Assembly (NCBI GenBank): GCA_020344055.1
Contig: CP070813.1
Location: forward strand, 1,401,451 to 1,438,593
From: Candidatus Zixiibacteriota bacterium
GTDB taxonomy: Bacteria > Zixibacteria > MSB-5A5 > UBA10806
DNA: 37,143 bases
Reading direction: 5' to 3'
Numbering within the stretch: position 1 is the first letter of the stretch; each line of letters starts with the position of its first letter. Below, piece by piece: positions 7,396-14,761 of the stretch. The position numbers were made by a program, and so were the translations under genes. The notes under the pieces were generated by a model. That model was given only the letters and a program-made list of their open reading frames with translations. It searched no databases and was not told the origin of the DNA.

Positions 7396-8769
7396 ATGAA
7401 AACGACCCTAAATCTTGAAAGAATTCGTAAACTGAATAAGTTAAATTATAAGAACGGCCCCATCGTCTACTGGATGAGCCGCGACCAGAGAGTTCAAGAT
7501 AACTGGGCCTTGCTCTACGCCCGGGAACTGGCGGAACGGCACCATACCGACCTGCATGTTGTTTTCTGCCTGTCTCCCGTTTTTCTCGGCGCGGCATACC
7601 GCCAGTATGATTTCATAATCAAAGGATTAATCGAGGTAGAAAAAGAGTTGTTCAAATATAATATCCCCTTTCATCTGCTTCTGGGCGACCCTACGATAGA
7701 AATAGCCAGATATCTTAAAAGAGAGAAAATCGGCACGCTGGTAACCGATTTCTCGCCCTTGAGAATAAAAAGAGACTGGAACAGGGCTCTCGTTGACGGG
7801 CTTGATATACCTATCCACGAAGTCGATGCGCATAATATCGTCCCCTGCTGGATAGCTTCGGACAAACAGGAATACGCCGCCTACACCTTTCGGCCCAAAA
7901 TAAATGCCTTGCTTGGCGAATACCAGTGCGAATTCCCTCCGTTGAAAAAGCAAAAGTCAAACGGGGAATCAAAAACAGTATCGAATAATTGGGCCAAAGC
8001 GGCAAAATCTTTGAAAGTCAATAAATCAGTTCCGCCGGTCGATTGGATTTCGCCCGGTTATAAAAGCGGCATGAAAAGGCTAAATGAGTTCTTGAAAAAA
8101 CGTCTGCAATATTACGCCGACCATCGAAACGATCCCAACAAAAACGCCCAATCCGATCTTTCTCCCTACCTGCATTTCGGACAGATATCGGCTCAGAGAA
8201 TCGCCCTCGAAGCCGCAAAATTGGGATCAAATAAAGAATCTGTTGATTCATTTCTGGAGGAATTGATAGTGCGCCGGGAGCTTGCCGATAACTTCTGCTA
8301 TTATAACGATAAATACGATTCATTCGAATCTTTCACCGATTGGGCGCGAAAAACTCTTAACATTCACAGAAAAGACAAAAGGGAATTCGTATATACCCTT
8401 TCTCAATTCGAAAACGCCAATACCCACGACGATCTCTGGAACGCCGCCCAGATAGAAACGGTTTACAGCGGCAAGATGCACGGATATATGAGAATGTACT
8501 GGGCCAAGAAGATCCTGGAATGGTCCAAGACGCCGGAGGAGGCTCTCGAAACCGCCGTATATCTGAACGATAAATACGAGCTCGACGGCAGAGATCCCAA
8601 CGGATACGCCGGGATCGCCTGGAGTATCGGCGGTGTCCACGACAGGGCCTGGCCGGAACGGAAAATCTTCGGCAAGATAAGGTATATGAGTTACGACGGT
8701 TGCCGCCGCAAGTTCGACGTTGATAAATATATAACAAAAATAGCCAATCTAAAGAAATCAGGTAAATGA
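7396..8769 (+). CDS. phr: Class II CPD photolyase
   Basis: A 457-residue FAD-dependent deoxyribodipyrimidine photolyase that uses blue light to split cyclobutane pyrimidine dimers. It starts the photolyase domain with the class II signature YWMSRDQRVQDNWALLYA (about 25-42). The C-terminal FAD half contains DPNGYAGIAWSIGGVHDRAW and the IFGKIRYMSYDGCRRKFD motif diagnostic of class II enzymes such as the Methanosarcina enzyme. Length is typical. No clear ribosome site precedes the ATG, so translation may be helped by the upstream regulator gene. Its stop overlaps the next start (ATGA). Confidence 0.96.
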   Translation: MKTTLNLERIRKLNKLNYKNGPIVYWMSRDQRVQDNWALLYARELAERHHTDLHVVFCLSPVFLGAAYRQYDFIIKGLIEVEKELFKYNIPFHLLLGDPTIEIARYLKREKIGTLVTDFSPLRIKRDWNRALVDGLDIPIHEVDAHNIVPCWIASDKQEYAAYTFRPKINALLGEYQCEFPPLKKQKSNGESKTVSNNWAKAAKSLKVNKSVPPVDWISPGYKSGMKRLNEFLKKRLQYYADHRNDPNKNAQSDLSPYLHFGQISAQRIALEAAKLGSNKESVDSFLEELIVRRELADNFCYYNDKYDSFESFTDWARKTLNIHRKDKREFVYTLSQFENANTHDDLWNAAQIETVYSGKMHGYMRMYWAKKILEWSKTPEEALETAVYLNDKYELDGRDPNGYAGIAWSIGGVHDRAWPERKIFGKIRYMSYDGCRRKFDVDKYITKIANLKKSGK

Positions 8770-9221
8770 AGACGTACACACTGGAAAGGGAGCAGGTTGT
8801 CAATAAACCGCTGTGGGAGACTTTCGGATTTTTCTCGAAGCCCGAGAACCTGGCCCGGGTCACTCCCCCGGAAATGGGCTTCAAAATACTTTCCCCTTTA
8901 CCAATTATTATGATGGCCGGAGTAGCCATCGATTACAGCATTAAGATCCTCGGTTTCAAGGTTCACTGGCGATCATGGATCGGCTCCTATGATCCTCCCT
9001 GCGGTTTCGTCGACGAGCAGCTCAAGGGGCCTTACAGGTACTGGCATCACCGGCATCAATTCGAGAAAACCGAAGGCGGCACCCGGATATACGATCATGT
9101 AACCTACCTCCTGCCCTTTGGTTTTTTGGGACGATTGGCTCATCCGTTATTCGTCAGACGTAAATTAAAATATATTTTCGACTATAGATCCGCTGTTATA
9201 AAAGAGATTTTCGCGCGATGA
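8766..9221 (+). CDS. SRPBCC family protein (COG4276-like)
   Basis: A 151-residue START/SRPBCC-fold protein, a hydrophobic-ligand pocket family. Typical motifs of the COG4276 branch are present: KPLWETFGFFSKPENLARVTPP at the N-terminus, with a middle section WIGSYDPPCGFVDEQLKGPY (71-90) then RYWHHRHQFE. Genes of this type often sit beside photolyase and SDR genes in light-response clusters, but no reaction is established. It overlaps both neighbours by 4 nt (ATGA), so it is translationally coupled in the operon. Confidence 0.85.
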   Translation: MKTYTLEREQVVNKPLWETFGFFSKPENLARVTPPEMGFKILSPLPIIMMAGVAIDYSIKILGFKVHWRSWIGSYDPPCGFVDEQLKGPYRYWHHRHQFEKTEGGTRIYDHVTYLLPFGFLGRLAHPLFVRRKLKYIFDYRSAVIKEIFAR

Positions 9222-10639
9222 CAAAAGGCAACGCCAGAAGATCGATTTTAATCCTGGGCGCGACCGGCTTCGTCGGCAGATCGTTGACGGAGTCTCTTGT
9301 ATCAAAGGGTTTTACGGTCACTTGCCTGGTTCGGAATGTCGAAAAAGCGAAGGGAGCGCTTCCCGCCGGAGCCTTTCTGAAAAAAGGTAATATTTTGAAC
9401 GCTGATGATATGCTCGACGCTTCCAAAAACGCCGATATCATATATTACCTGGTTCATTCCATCCCCTCCGGCGAGAAACAGTTCGAGAAGATCGACCTTC
9501 TGGCGGCGGAGAACGTGGCCTCGGCGGCAAAGGAAAATAATGTCCAAAGAATTATATACCTGGGCGGCCTGGGTGGAAAAGAATCAGAAAGCTCGGCTCA
9601 TCTAAAAAGCCGTCACGAGGTCGGCGATGTTTTGAGAAATAGCGGCATCGACGTCACCGAGTTCAGGGCCGCCGTTATCGCAGGCAAGGGAGGGCTCTCC
9701 TTTGAAATGATACATCACCTGGTAAACCGCCTACCCCTGATGATCTGCCCCATGTGGGTCTACACCAAGACCCAGCCTATAGCGCTGGATGACGTTATCC
9801 GCTATTTAACCGCATGTCTCGATATCCCGGAATCAAAGGGAAAAACAATAGATATCGGCGGGCCCGACGTCCTGTCCTACGGAGAAATGATGGATATCAC
9901 CGCCAGGACATTGGGATTAAAGAGATATTTGATAAGGGTGCCGGTGCTCACCCCCAGGCTGTCATCATACTGGGTCGATCTGGTTACACCCATACATTCG
10001 TCCTACGCCCGGACCCTAATCGAGGGATTGCGGTATGAGACCGTATGCGAAAACGACCTGGCGAGCACGCTTTTCGATTTCCAGCCGGTTAGCTTTGAGA
10101 ATGCCGTTGAAAAATATCTGGGCAGGCTGAATACCAAAAACAGCTTAATCCCTCGACTTCAGGATATAGAAAAGTCTCATTTATTGTCTAACCAAGCTGA
10201 AATTGGCGTAAATTCCTCGATCGCAAAACTATGCGACATAATCTCAAAGGTGGGCGGGAATAACGGGTGGTTTTATGCAAACTGGCTCTGGAGATTCAGG
10301 GGCGTTATCGACCGGCTTACGGGCGGAATCGGATACCGAAGGGGACGAGATAACAACAAGGAAATAAAAACCGGCGACCGTATCGATTTCTGGCGTGTGG
10401 AAAAATACGAACCCCAGAAAAGAATCCGGCTTAAGGCGGAAATGAAGGTCTGGGGGCATGGCTGGCTGGAGTTCGAAACCAGGGAGTCGTATAATGCCGG
10501 CTCTTATCTAACCATAACTGCCTTTTATTACCCCCGCGGGCTGTTCGGATATATCTACTGGTTTTTGACCTATCCCATCCATAAAATCGTTTTCAGAGGA
10601 ATGGCCAAAAAGATTGCCCGGCGGGCTGAAGAATCTTAA
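9218..10639 (+). CDS. NAD(P)-binding SDR protein with C-terminal DUF2867
   Basis: A 473-residue two-domain protein. Residues 8-300 are an atypical short-chain dehydrogenase/NmrA-like Rossmann domain with the GATGFVG motif (14-20) and no classical catalytic YxxxK. Residues about 340-470 match DUF2867, an SRPBCC-like domain (WFYANWLWRFRGVIDRLTGG and GWLEFE). The combination is common in YbjT-like proteins near photolyases. A redox or lipid-related role in photoprotection is only inferred. It starts on the stop of the SRPBCC gene. Confidence 0.85.
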   Translation: MTKGNARRSILILGATGFVGRSLTESLVSKGFTVTCLVRNVEKAKGALPAGAFLKKGNILNADDMLDASKNADIIYYLVHSIPSGEKQFEKIDLLAAENVASAAKENNVQRIIYLGGLGGKESESSAHLKSRHEVGDVLRNSGIDVTEFRAAVIAGKGGLSFEMIHHLVNRLPLMICPMWVYTKTQPIALDDVIRYLTACLDIPESKGKTIDIGGPDVLSYGEMMDITARTLGLKRYLIRVPVLTPRLSSYWVDLVTPIHSSYARTLIEGLRYETVCENDLASTLFDFQPVSFENAVEKYLGRLNTKNSLIPRLQDIEKSHLLSNQAEIGVNSSIAKLCDIISKVGGNNGWFYANWLWRFRGVIDRLTGGIGYRRGRDNNKEIKTGDRIDFWRVEKYEPQKRIRLKAEMKVWGHGWLEFETRESYNAGSYLTITAFYYPRGLFGYIYWFLTYPIHKIVFRGMAKKIARRAEES

Positions 10640-10669
10640 ATTGAATAAAAAATAATCCCCGGGGAGAAG

Positions 10670-11638
10670 ATGAAAAAAACGGACAATGGTAAGATTCCCA
10701 TCAAGGTCGGCATCAGCGCCTGCCTGCTGGGCGACAGGGTTCGCTGGGACGCCGGCCATAAAAAGGACCGCTACATAACCGATATACTGGGGGCTTATTT
10801 CAGGTTTGTCCCGGTATGCCCCGAGGTCGAGGTGGGGATGGGAGTGCCTCGCGAATCGGTGCGGCTGGTGGGCGACGTATCATCGCCGCGCATGGTAGGC
10901 AACAAAAGCCGCGAGGACTGGACCGACAGGATGCATGAATATATCGCCAAGCGCCTTAAACAGCTGGAGAAATACAACTTTTCCGGATATATCTTGAAGA
11001 AAGATTCCCCCAGCTGCGGGATGGAGAGGGTGAGAGTCTATCAGAAATCGGGGATACCTTTAAAACAGGGGCGCGGGTTTTTCGGCGGCGCCATCGTGGA
11101 TCATTTTCCCGATCTCCCCATCGAGGAGGAGGGCAGGCTCAACGATCCCGCATTGAGAGAGAATTTTATTGTCCGAGTATTCGCGTATTCGCGTCTACAG
11201 GATCTTTTCAAAGGGAAATTCAGCAGGAGTGAAATCGTCCAATTCCATACCGTTCATAAATACCTTCTTCTGGCCCACAGCCCCAAACATTACAAGATAC
11301 TCGGTCGGATGGTGGCGCAGATAAAACGTTACAAACCCGATAATTTCAAAGGGCAATATATCGGGTCCTTCATGCAGGCGCTCTCGGTGAAATCGACCAT
11401 CAGCAAAAACGTGAACGTAATGCAGCACATAGTCGGCTTCCTCAAAACATACCTGGACCAGAAGGCTAAATCTGACGTTATCAAAGTAATGGAGAACTAC
11501 CGCAGTGGCCTGGTGCCTTTGATTGTCCCTTTAACATTAATCAAGCATTACGTTAAACTGCACGACATCGAATATATCAAAGATCAGGTCTACCTCGACC
11601 CCCATCCCGAAGAGCTGATGCTGCGGAATCATGTTTAA
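10670..11638 (+). CDS. DUF523-DUF1722 fusion protein (YbgA-like)
   Basis: A 322-residue fusion. Residues 12-160 are DUF523 with three conserved cysteines: Cys18 (ISACLLG), Cys50 (PVCPEVE) and Cys116 (DSPSCG). DUF523 includes the TudS thiouracil desulphidase, whose cysteines bind a [4Fe-4S] cluster, so a desulphurising iron-sulphur role is possible. Residues about 195-310 are DUF1722, the YbgA domain (KYLLLAHSPKHYKILGRMV), of unknown function and often next to photolyase. GGGGAG precedes the ATG. It is the last gene of the operon. Its final codons (LMLRNHV-stop) are repeated 410 bp downstream. Confidence 0.88.
   Translation: MKKTDNGKIPIKVGISACLLGDRVRWDAGHKKDRYITDILGAYFRFVPVCPEVEVGMGVPRESVRLVGDVSSPRMVGNKSREDWTDRMHEYIAKRLKQLEKYNFSGYILKKDSPSCGMERVRVYQKSGIPLKQGRGFFGGAIVDHFPDLPIEEEGRLNDPALRENFIVRVFAYSRLQDLFKGKFSRSEIVQFHTVHKYLLLAHSPKHYKILGRMVAQIKRYKPDNFKGQYIGSFMQALSVKSTISKNVNVMQHIVGFLKTYLDQKAKSDVIKVMENYRSGLVPLIVPLTLIKHYVKLHDIEYIKDQVYLDPHPEELMLRNHV
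11615..11634. repeat. Duplicated gene 3' end, copy 1
   Basis: CTGATGCTGCGGAATC plus ATGT forms the last codons of the DUF523-DUF1722 gene. The same 20 bases, with one change, reappear at 12025-12044. Confidence 0.85.
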
Positions 11639-12024
11639 TTTTGAGCCCCTTCTGGGTGACATGCCCCGCCAAGGGCGGGGCCGCAAGCATAGGCACGCGG
11701 GTGTCATTCCCAACTTGATTGGGAATCCACGAGGTGGACCTTAACTGGATTCCCGCTTGCGTGTCTGTTGAAAAAGCCCGCGACTGGAAAGTCGCGGCGA
11801 TTATTTTTTTATATTAATTTCATAACCTCCTAATAGCGGCGGCGTTCCAGCCGCCGATTTTTATGCGGTCGTAGAAAGAACACCACGGCTTTAGACAGTA
11901 GGCTGAAACCTTTACGGTTTCGACACAAGATCGCCATCAATTGTCGAAAGGATAAACCTTTCGACCTACTGCCTGTCATTGTGAGGCCCTGATCGGCAGG
12001 TCTCGGAGAGACCTGCCCTACAGT
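11639..12024. repeat. Intergenic palindromic repeat block
   Basis: This stretch has no gene but many hairpins. CCCCGCC/GGCGGGG lies near 11664-11681 and ATTCCCA/TGGGAAT near 11706-11728. A terminator-type stem lies at 11778-11797 and CGGCGGC/GCCGCCG at about 11836-11856. Nested CAGTAGG ... CCTACTG encloses GTCGAAAGG/CCTTTCGAC at about 11897-11982, and a perfect 10-bp stem GGCAGGTCTC/GAGACCTGCC lies at 11995-12017. The block is flanked by the duplicated 3' end of the upstream gene. Confidence 0.75.
11776..11810 (+). terminator. Intrinsic terminator after the light-response operon
   Basis: An 8-bp GC-rich stem, CCGCGACT with AGTCGCGG, closes a 4-nt loop and is followed by CGATTATTTTTTT. It lies 138 nt after the operon's last stop codon, inside the palindrome block. 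Confidence 0.7.
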
Positions 12025-12044
12025 CTGATGCTGCGGAATCGTGT
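12025..12044. repeat. Duplicated gene 3' end, copy 2
   Basis: CTGATGCTGCGGAATC followed by GTGT copies the end of the upstream DUF523-DUF1722 gene. It would still read LMLRNRV and then TAG, so the stop is preserved in frame. Confidence 0.85.
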
Positions 12045-12088
12045 GTAGCGTCCAGTCGGCATCAAAATGCCAATATCCAGAAAATAGA

Positions 12089-12117
12089 TTGATTTAATTA
12101 TCTTACCGCTATATTTT
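12089..12117 (+). promoter_or_regulatory. Candidate promoter for the DinB gene
   Basis: TTGATT (12089-12094) and TATTTT (12112-12117) are 17 bp apart, giving a leader of about 30 nt with AAAGGAAA before the ATG at 12156. Confidence 0.45.
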
Positions 12118-12155
12118 CTCTTGCAATATAATTTTAAACAAAAGGAAATCGTAGT

Positions 12156-12626
12156 ATGCCAACCAAAACTTCAATCACCATCGACCGCCTGGTTCAATTC
12201 TGGATGGAGGAGGTCAAGCCGCCGATACATAAGGCGCTGGAGCTCGTCCCCGATGACAAGCTCGACTGGGCGCCGGCCAAGGATATGATAACGTTGGGCA
12301 ACGTATTCCTGCATATCGGCGAGGCCTCACTCTGGTGGATAGACACCGTCATCGACGACAAAAAATACGCCGACATCACCAAAGACAAATGCCCCCCGAA
12401 AGAGGAAATCATAAAGGTCCTGGACGAGCATTGGCAACGTCTCGATGGATTTTTCAACCGTATGCCGGAGCTACGGGGCCAATCGTTCGACCTGCGACGG
12501 TTCAAGCGCGATGCTGAAGTCAAGGGCGAATGGATCTTCCTGCATCTATTGGAGCACGATATCCACCACCGAAGCCAGATCAACCACTACCTGCGCATCC
12601 TGGGCATCAAGCCGCCGCGGATATAG
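12156..12626 (+). CDS. DinB-like superfamily protein
   Basis: A 156-residue DinB/YfiT-like four-helix protein. Three histidines stand where this family binds a divalent metal: His53 (LGNVFLHIGE), His134 and His138 (EHDIHHRSQ). The C-terminal motif HHRSQINHYLRILGIKPP is typical. These proteins are putative metal-dependent hydrolases or thiol transferases, and many are induced by DNA damage, but substrates are mostly unknown. Good ribosome site AAAGGAAAT. Its last 16 bases, including the stop, are repeated 63 bp downstream around a small palindrome. Confidence 0.88.
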   Translation: MPTKTSITIDRLVQFWMEEVKPPIHKALELVPDDKLDWAPAKDMITLGNVFLHIGEASLWWIDTVIDDKKYADITKDKCPPKEEIIKVLDEHWQRLDGFFNRMPELRGQSFDLRRFKRDAEVKGEWIFLHLLEHDIHHRSQINHYLRILGIKPPRI

Positions 12627-12689
12627 GCATTGCGTCGGATTTCAGGGAAACCCGACCTACGACCGGGTATAAGGCCGCCGCGGATATAG
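12627..12689. repeat. Small palindromic insert with 16-bp duplication of the DinB gene end
   Basis: GCCGCCGCGGATATAG ends the DinB gene at 12611-12626 and recurs exactly at 12674-12689. The 47 bp between contain GTCGGATTTC and GAAACCCGAC, a 10-bp hairpin with one mismatch. The second copy still reads Pro-Pro-Arg-Ile-stop. This looks like insertion of a repeat unit with target duplication, as at the DUF523 gene. Confidence 0.75.
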
Positions 12690-12698
12690 AAAAAGTAG

Positions 12699-12718
12699 GC
12701 GGCCATTTTAATGGCCGC
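12699..12718 (-). terminator. Intrinsic terminator of the membrane-protein gene
   Basis: GCGGCCAT and ATGGCCGC form a perfect 8-bp stem with a 4-nt loop, starting 7 nt after the - strand stop at 12725. On that strand it is followed by CTACTTTTTC. It may also stop + strand transcription from DinB. Confidence 0.6.
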
Positions 12719-12724
12719 AGCCCG

Positions 12725-13267
12725 CTATGCTGTCGAGTTTCTTTTATTTCGATTTAAATTAATTATCAGGGTCGTCGTGGCAAGCGCAAATCCCGTTATA
12801 ATTCCGATAGATAGTGTAATTGGATCGTTCCACCAGCCCAATTTTATATATCCAACGGTTAACAAGAGTATTATCACCACGGCAAATTCAGCCTTTTGAA
12901 ACGGCTCTTTGAATTCTCTTCCGAATATTCTGTAAAATATGAAAAACGCAAACATGAATGCATGGCCGCTTATGGGGATTTGCAGGCTCAATCTAACATT
13001 CGAAATAACCACCAATATGAAAATCTGCAAAAACAACAGTATCGTGGGACGGCCCAAACCATGTTTCCTGAAGGCTGATAAAAGATTTGCCAACAGCATA
13101 CCCAGCACCGGAAAGGCTGTCACCATATACCAGAACGGCACGATCTCATCCAGGGCGGTGGTGCCGCGGATAACCGCTACCGGGCCTTTGATGAAAAGCC
13201 ATAGAGCTCCGGTTAGGGTTATAAGTGAAATAATGATGAATCTTACAATGGCAGAATTAAATTTCAT
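12725..13267 (-). CDS. Hypothetical multi-pass membrane protein
   Basis: A 180-residue protein with about six hydrophobic segments, roughly at residues 8-28, 44-64, 75-93, 100-117, 128-145 and 150-170. It ends in an Asn/Arg/Lys-rich tail. The motif PISGHAF near residue 98 recalls the PSGH of PAP2 phosphatases, but the other PAP2 motifs are absent, so I do not assign it. It lies 4 nt after the stop of an AT-rich lipoprotein gene on the same strand and probably shares its transcript. AT content is higher than in most neighbours. Function unknown. Confidence 0.7.
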   Translation of the reverse strand: MKFNSAIVRFIIISLITLTGALWLFIKGPVAVIRGTTALDEIVPFWYMVTAFPVLGMLLANLLSAFRKHGLGRPTILLFLQIFILVVISNVRLSLQIPISGHAFMFAFFIFYRIFGREFKEPFQKAEFAVVIILLLTVGYIKLGWWNDPITLSIGIITGFALATTTLIINLNRNKRNSTA

Positions 13268-13271
13268 ACAT

Positions 13272-14414
13272 TTACTGTTTTTCTATTTCCCAATCCAAAT
13301 CAAATATGGAGAGGTTTTTATCGGCTTCGCCGTTTGGAATTGAATCCGAGTCTTTATAGGCCAGATATAAAATCTCCCGAATTTTATTATTCCGCGAGTA
13401 TTTAATTCTTACCTCAAAATTATAGAGGGGAAAATGCCATAAATATATTTCCATATTTATGTATCTGTTTCTACACTGAAATATTCTCGGTTCAAAATCC
13501 AATTCCCGTAACATTTCATTTATTATTTTCACCTTTATATTTGGATCATTAAAATCAACATTATTATCTGCATATTTTATTATTTTATAGACATTGCCCT
13601 CAATAAAATACGGATCTTTACCATAGATATAATCAAAAAAATATAATTCAATTTCATCGCCGTTTTTGGAATTTACGAAGTAAATATCCTTTTCTGTATC
13701 AACCGTATATTCATCAGTATTATTCCGCACTTCTGTGATACTCATACCTATATCGAAGCCATCAAATATCTCATTTATTTCAGGAATTAAAAATGAGTAT
13801 TTTGTTGTATCGCCCCCCTCGGAAACTAAAAATATTTCTGTCATATCGGAAATTGAGGGATATTGTTCTCCTCCGAGATAAATATCAAATAATATTGCTT
13901 TTTGGGCGTTTATAGGCAAAGATTTATCGCACCAGATCTCGAAATTATAAGATTTGAAATGCCAGAGATATATATCCTTATAATACGTGCGTTCAGGATC
14001 ATAGTAATGAATTGGTGGACTCTGTAAAATACCCTCAAAATAAGTAAGCCAATGATCTAATGATTTTATCTCTCTCGACCATAAATAATCGTCCCTAAAT
14101 TCAGCATGTATTCTACTTATCCAACATCGATTTAAAAAAGGATTAATAAGATTGCCGCAGTCGGTTGATACAGACAAATCCAGTATCGGATTATTACCGG
14201 ATCGGCTATAGTAAGATATAAAGAAGCTTTCAGAATATCCTTTTAATCCTCTATCAATCTTGTTGATATACCTTGATTTCATACCCAGATCCAGCCCTCC
14301 GAAAAACTCGATTAAATCAGGATCCATGACTTTTTGCCGGTAGCCATAATCCGAACAGCCAAAGAATGCGATGATAATCAAGGTAGATGCAGTTCTTAGT
14401 ATCTTATTCTTCAT
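13272..14414 (-). CDS. Hypothetical AT-rich lipoprotein with internal duplication
   Basis: A 380-residue predicted lipoprotein: hydrophobic N-terminus ending AFFGC with Cys20 as the lipid site. Two halves resemble each other, about 33-187 and 212-360. Both open with (F/I)FxGxDxGM and close with an IYLWHF-x2-YNFE block (148-159 and 323-334), so the gene arose by tandem duplication. It matches no family I recognise. Codon use is strongly AT-rich (many AAT, ATA, TAT codons), unlike surrounding genes, which suggests recent transfer. There is no Shine-Dalgarno; a promoter ends 9 nt before the ATG. The membrane protein gene follows 4 nt after its stop. Confidence 0.75.
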   Translation of the reverse strand: MKNKILRTASTLIIIAFFGCSDYGYRQKVMDPDLIEFFGGLDLGMKSRYINKIDRGLKGYSESFFISYYSRSGNNPILDLSVSTDCGNLINPFLNRCWISRIHAEFRDDYLWSREIKSLDHWLTYFEGILQSPPIHYYDPERTYYKDIYLWHFKSYNFEIWCDKSLPINAQKAILFDIYLGGEQYPSISDMTEIFLVSEGGDTTKYSFLIPEINEIFDGFDIGMSITEVRNNTDEYTVDTEKDIYFVNSKNGDEIELYFFDYIYGKDPYFIEGNVYKIIKYADNNVDFNDPNIKVKIINEMLRELDFEPRIFQCRNRYINMEIYLWHFPLYNFEVRIKYSRNNKIREILYLAYKDSDSIPNGEADKNLSIFDLDWEIEKQ

Positions 14415-14423
14415 CGACTGTTT

Positions 14424-14453
14424 ATTCTACAATATATTCCTTTTGTTCCACAA
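14424..14453 (-). promoter_or_regulatory. Candidate promoter of the AT-rich lipoprotein gene
   Basis: On the - strand TTGTGG (14453-14448) and TAGAAT (14429-14424) are 18 bp apart. Transcription would start about 2-3 nt before the ATG at 14414, a leaderless arrangement. Confidence 0.45.
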
Positions 14454-14472
14454 TATTATTAGAACCGGTATA

Positions 14473-14694
14473 GGTTACCAAGCGGGCGCTTGGCAACCAG
14501 TTAAAAATTTACCGTTAGATCCCCGTATCTGACGGCGTTTTGCGTTAGGTAAGATACAAACACGGGGATTTGACGCCACAGTTTTGTGGTTGGCGTACCT
14601 CCCGGTGCGCCAATTCCTGGTTGGCAGACGAGGGCGTCTGCCAACCACCGGACATTCGAATATAAATGCGGCCATAACCACGCCCGGGGCGTGG
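14473..14694. repeat. Palindromic repeat block upstream of thpR
   Basis: No gene is visible. The block holds GGTTACCAAGCG/CGCTTGGCAACC (14473-14498, near-copy of 119-143) and ATCCCCGT/ACGGGGAT (14519-14569). It continues with GTGGTTGGCGTACCTCCCGG (14586-14605, copy of the 2009 repeat), a perfect 12-bp stem GGTTGGCAGACG/CGTCTGCCAACC (14619-14646) and CCACGCCC/GGGGCGTGG (14678-14694). It separates two divergent promoters. Confidence 0.75.
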
Positions 14695-14722
14695 TGGCAC
14701 GCAGGCAACCTACATTTTTCCC

Positions 14723-14750
14723 TTGTGTTTGCCCCTATATGAGATATAAT
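14723..14750 (+). promoter_or_regulatory. Candidate promoter of thpR
   Basis: TTGTGT (14723-14728) and a perfect TATAAT (14745-14750) are 16 bp apart. The ATG is at 14762, so the leader would be about 4 nt; no Shine-Dalgarno is present. Confidence 0.6.
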
Positions 14751-14761
14751 AATCCCTGATT

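Noticed and set aside
11635..12024. CRISPR array in the repeat-rich block
   Set aside because: The hairpins differ from one another, with no regular direct repeat and spacer pattern and no cas genes.
12725..13267. PAP2 phosphatase assignment for the membrane protein
   Set aside because: Only a loose PISGHA motif is present; the Lys/Arg and final His-Asp motifs of PAP2 are missing.
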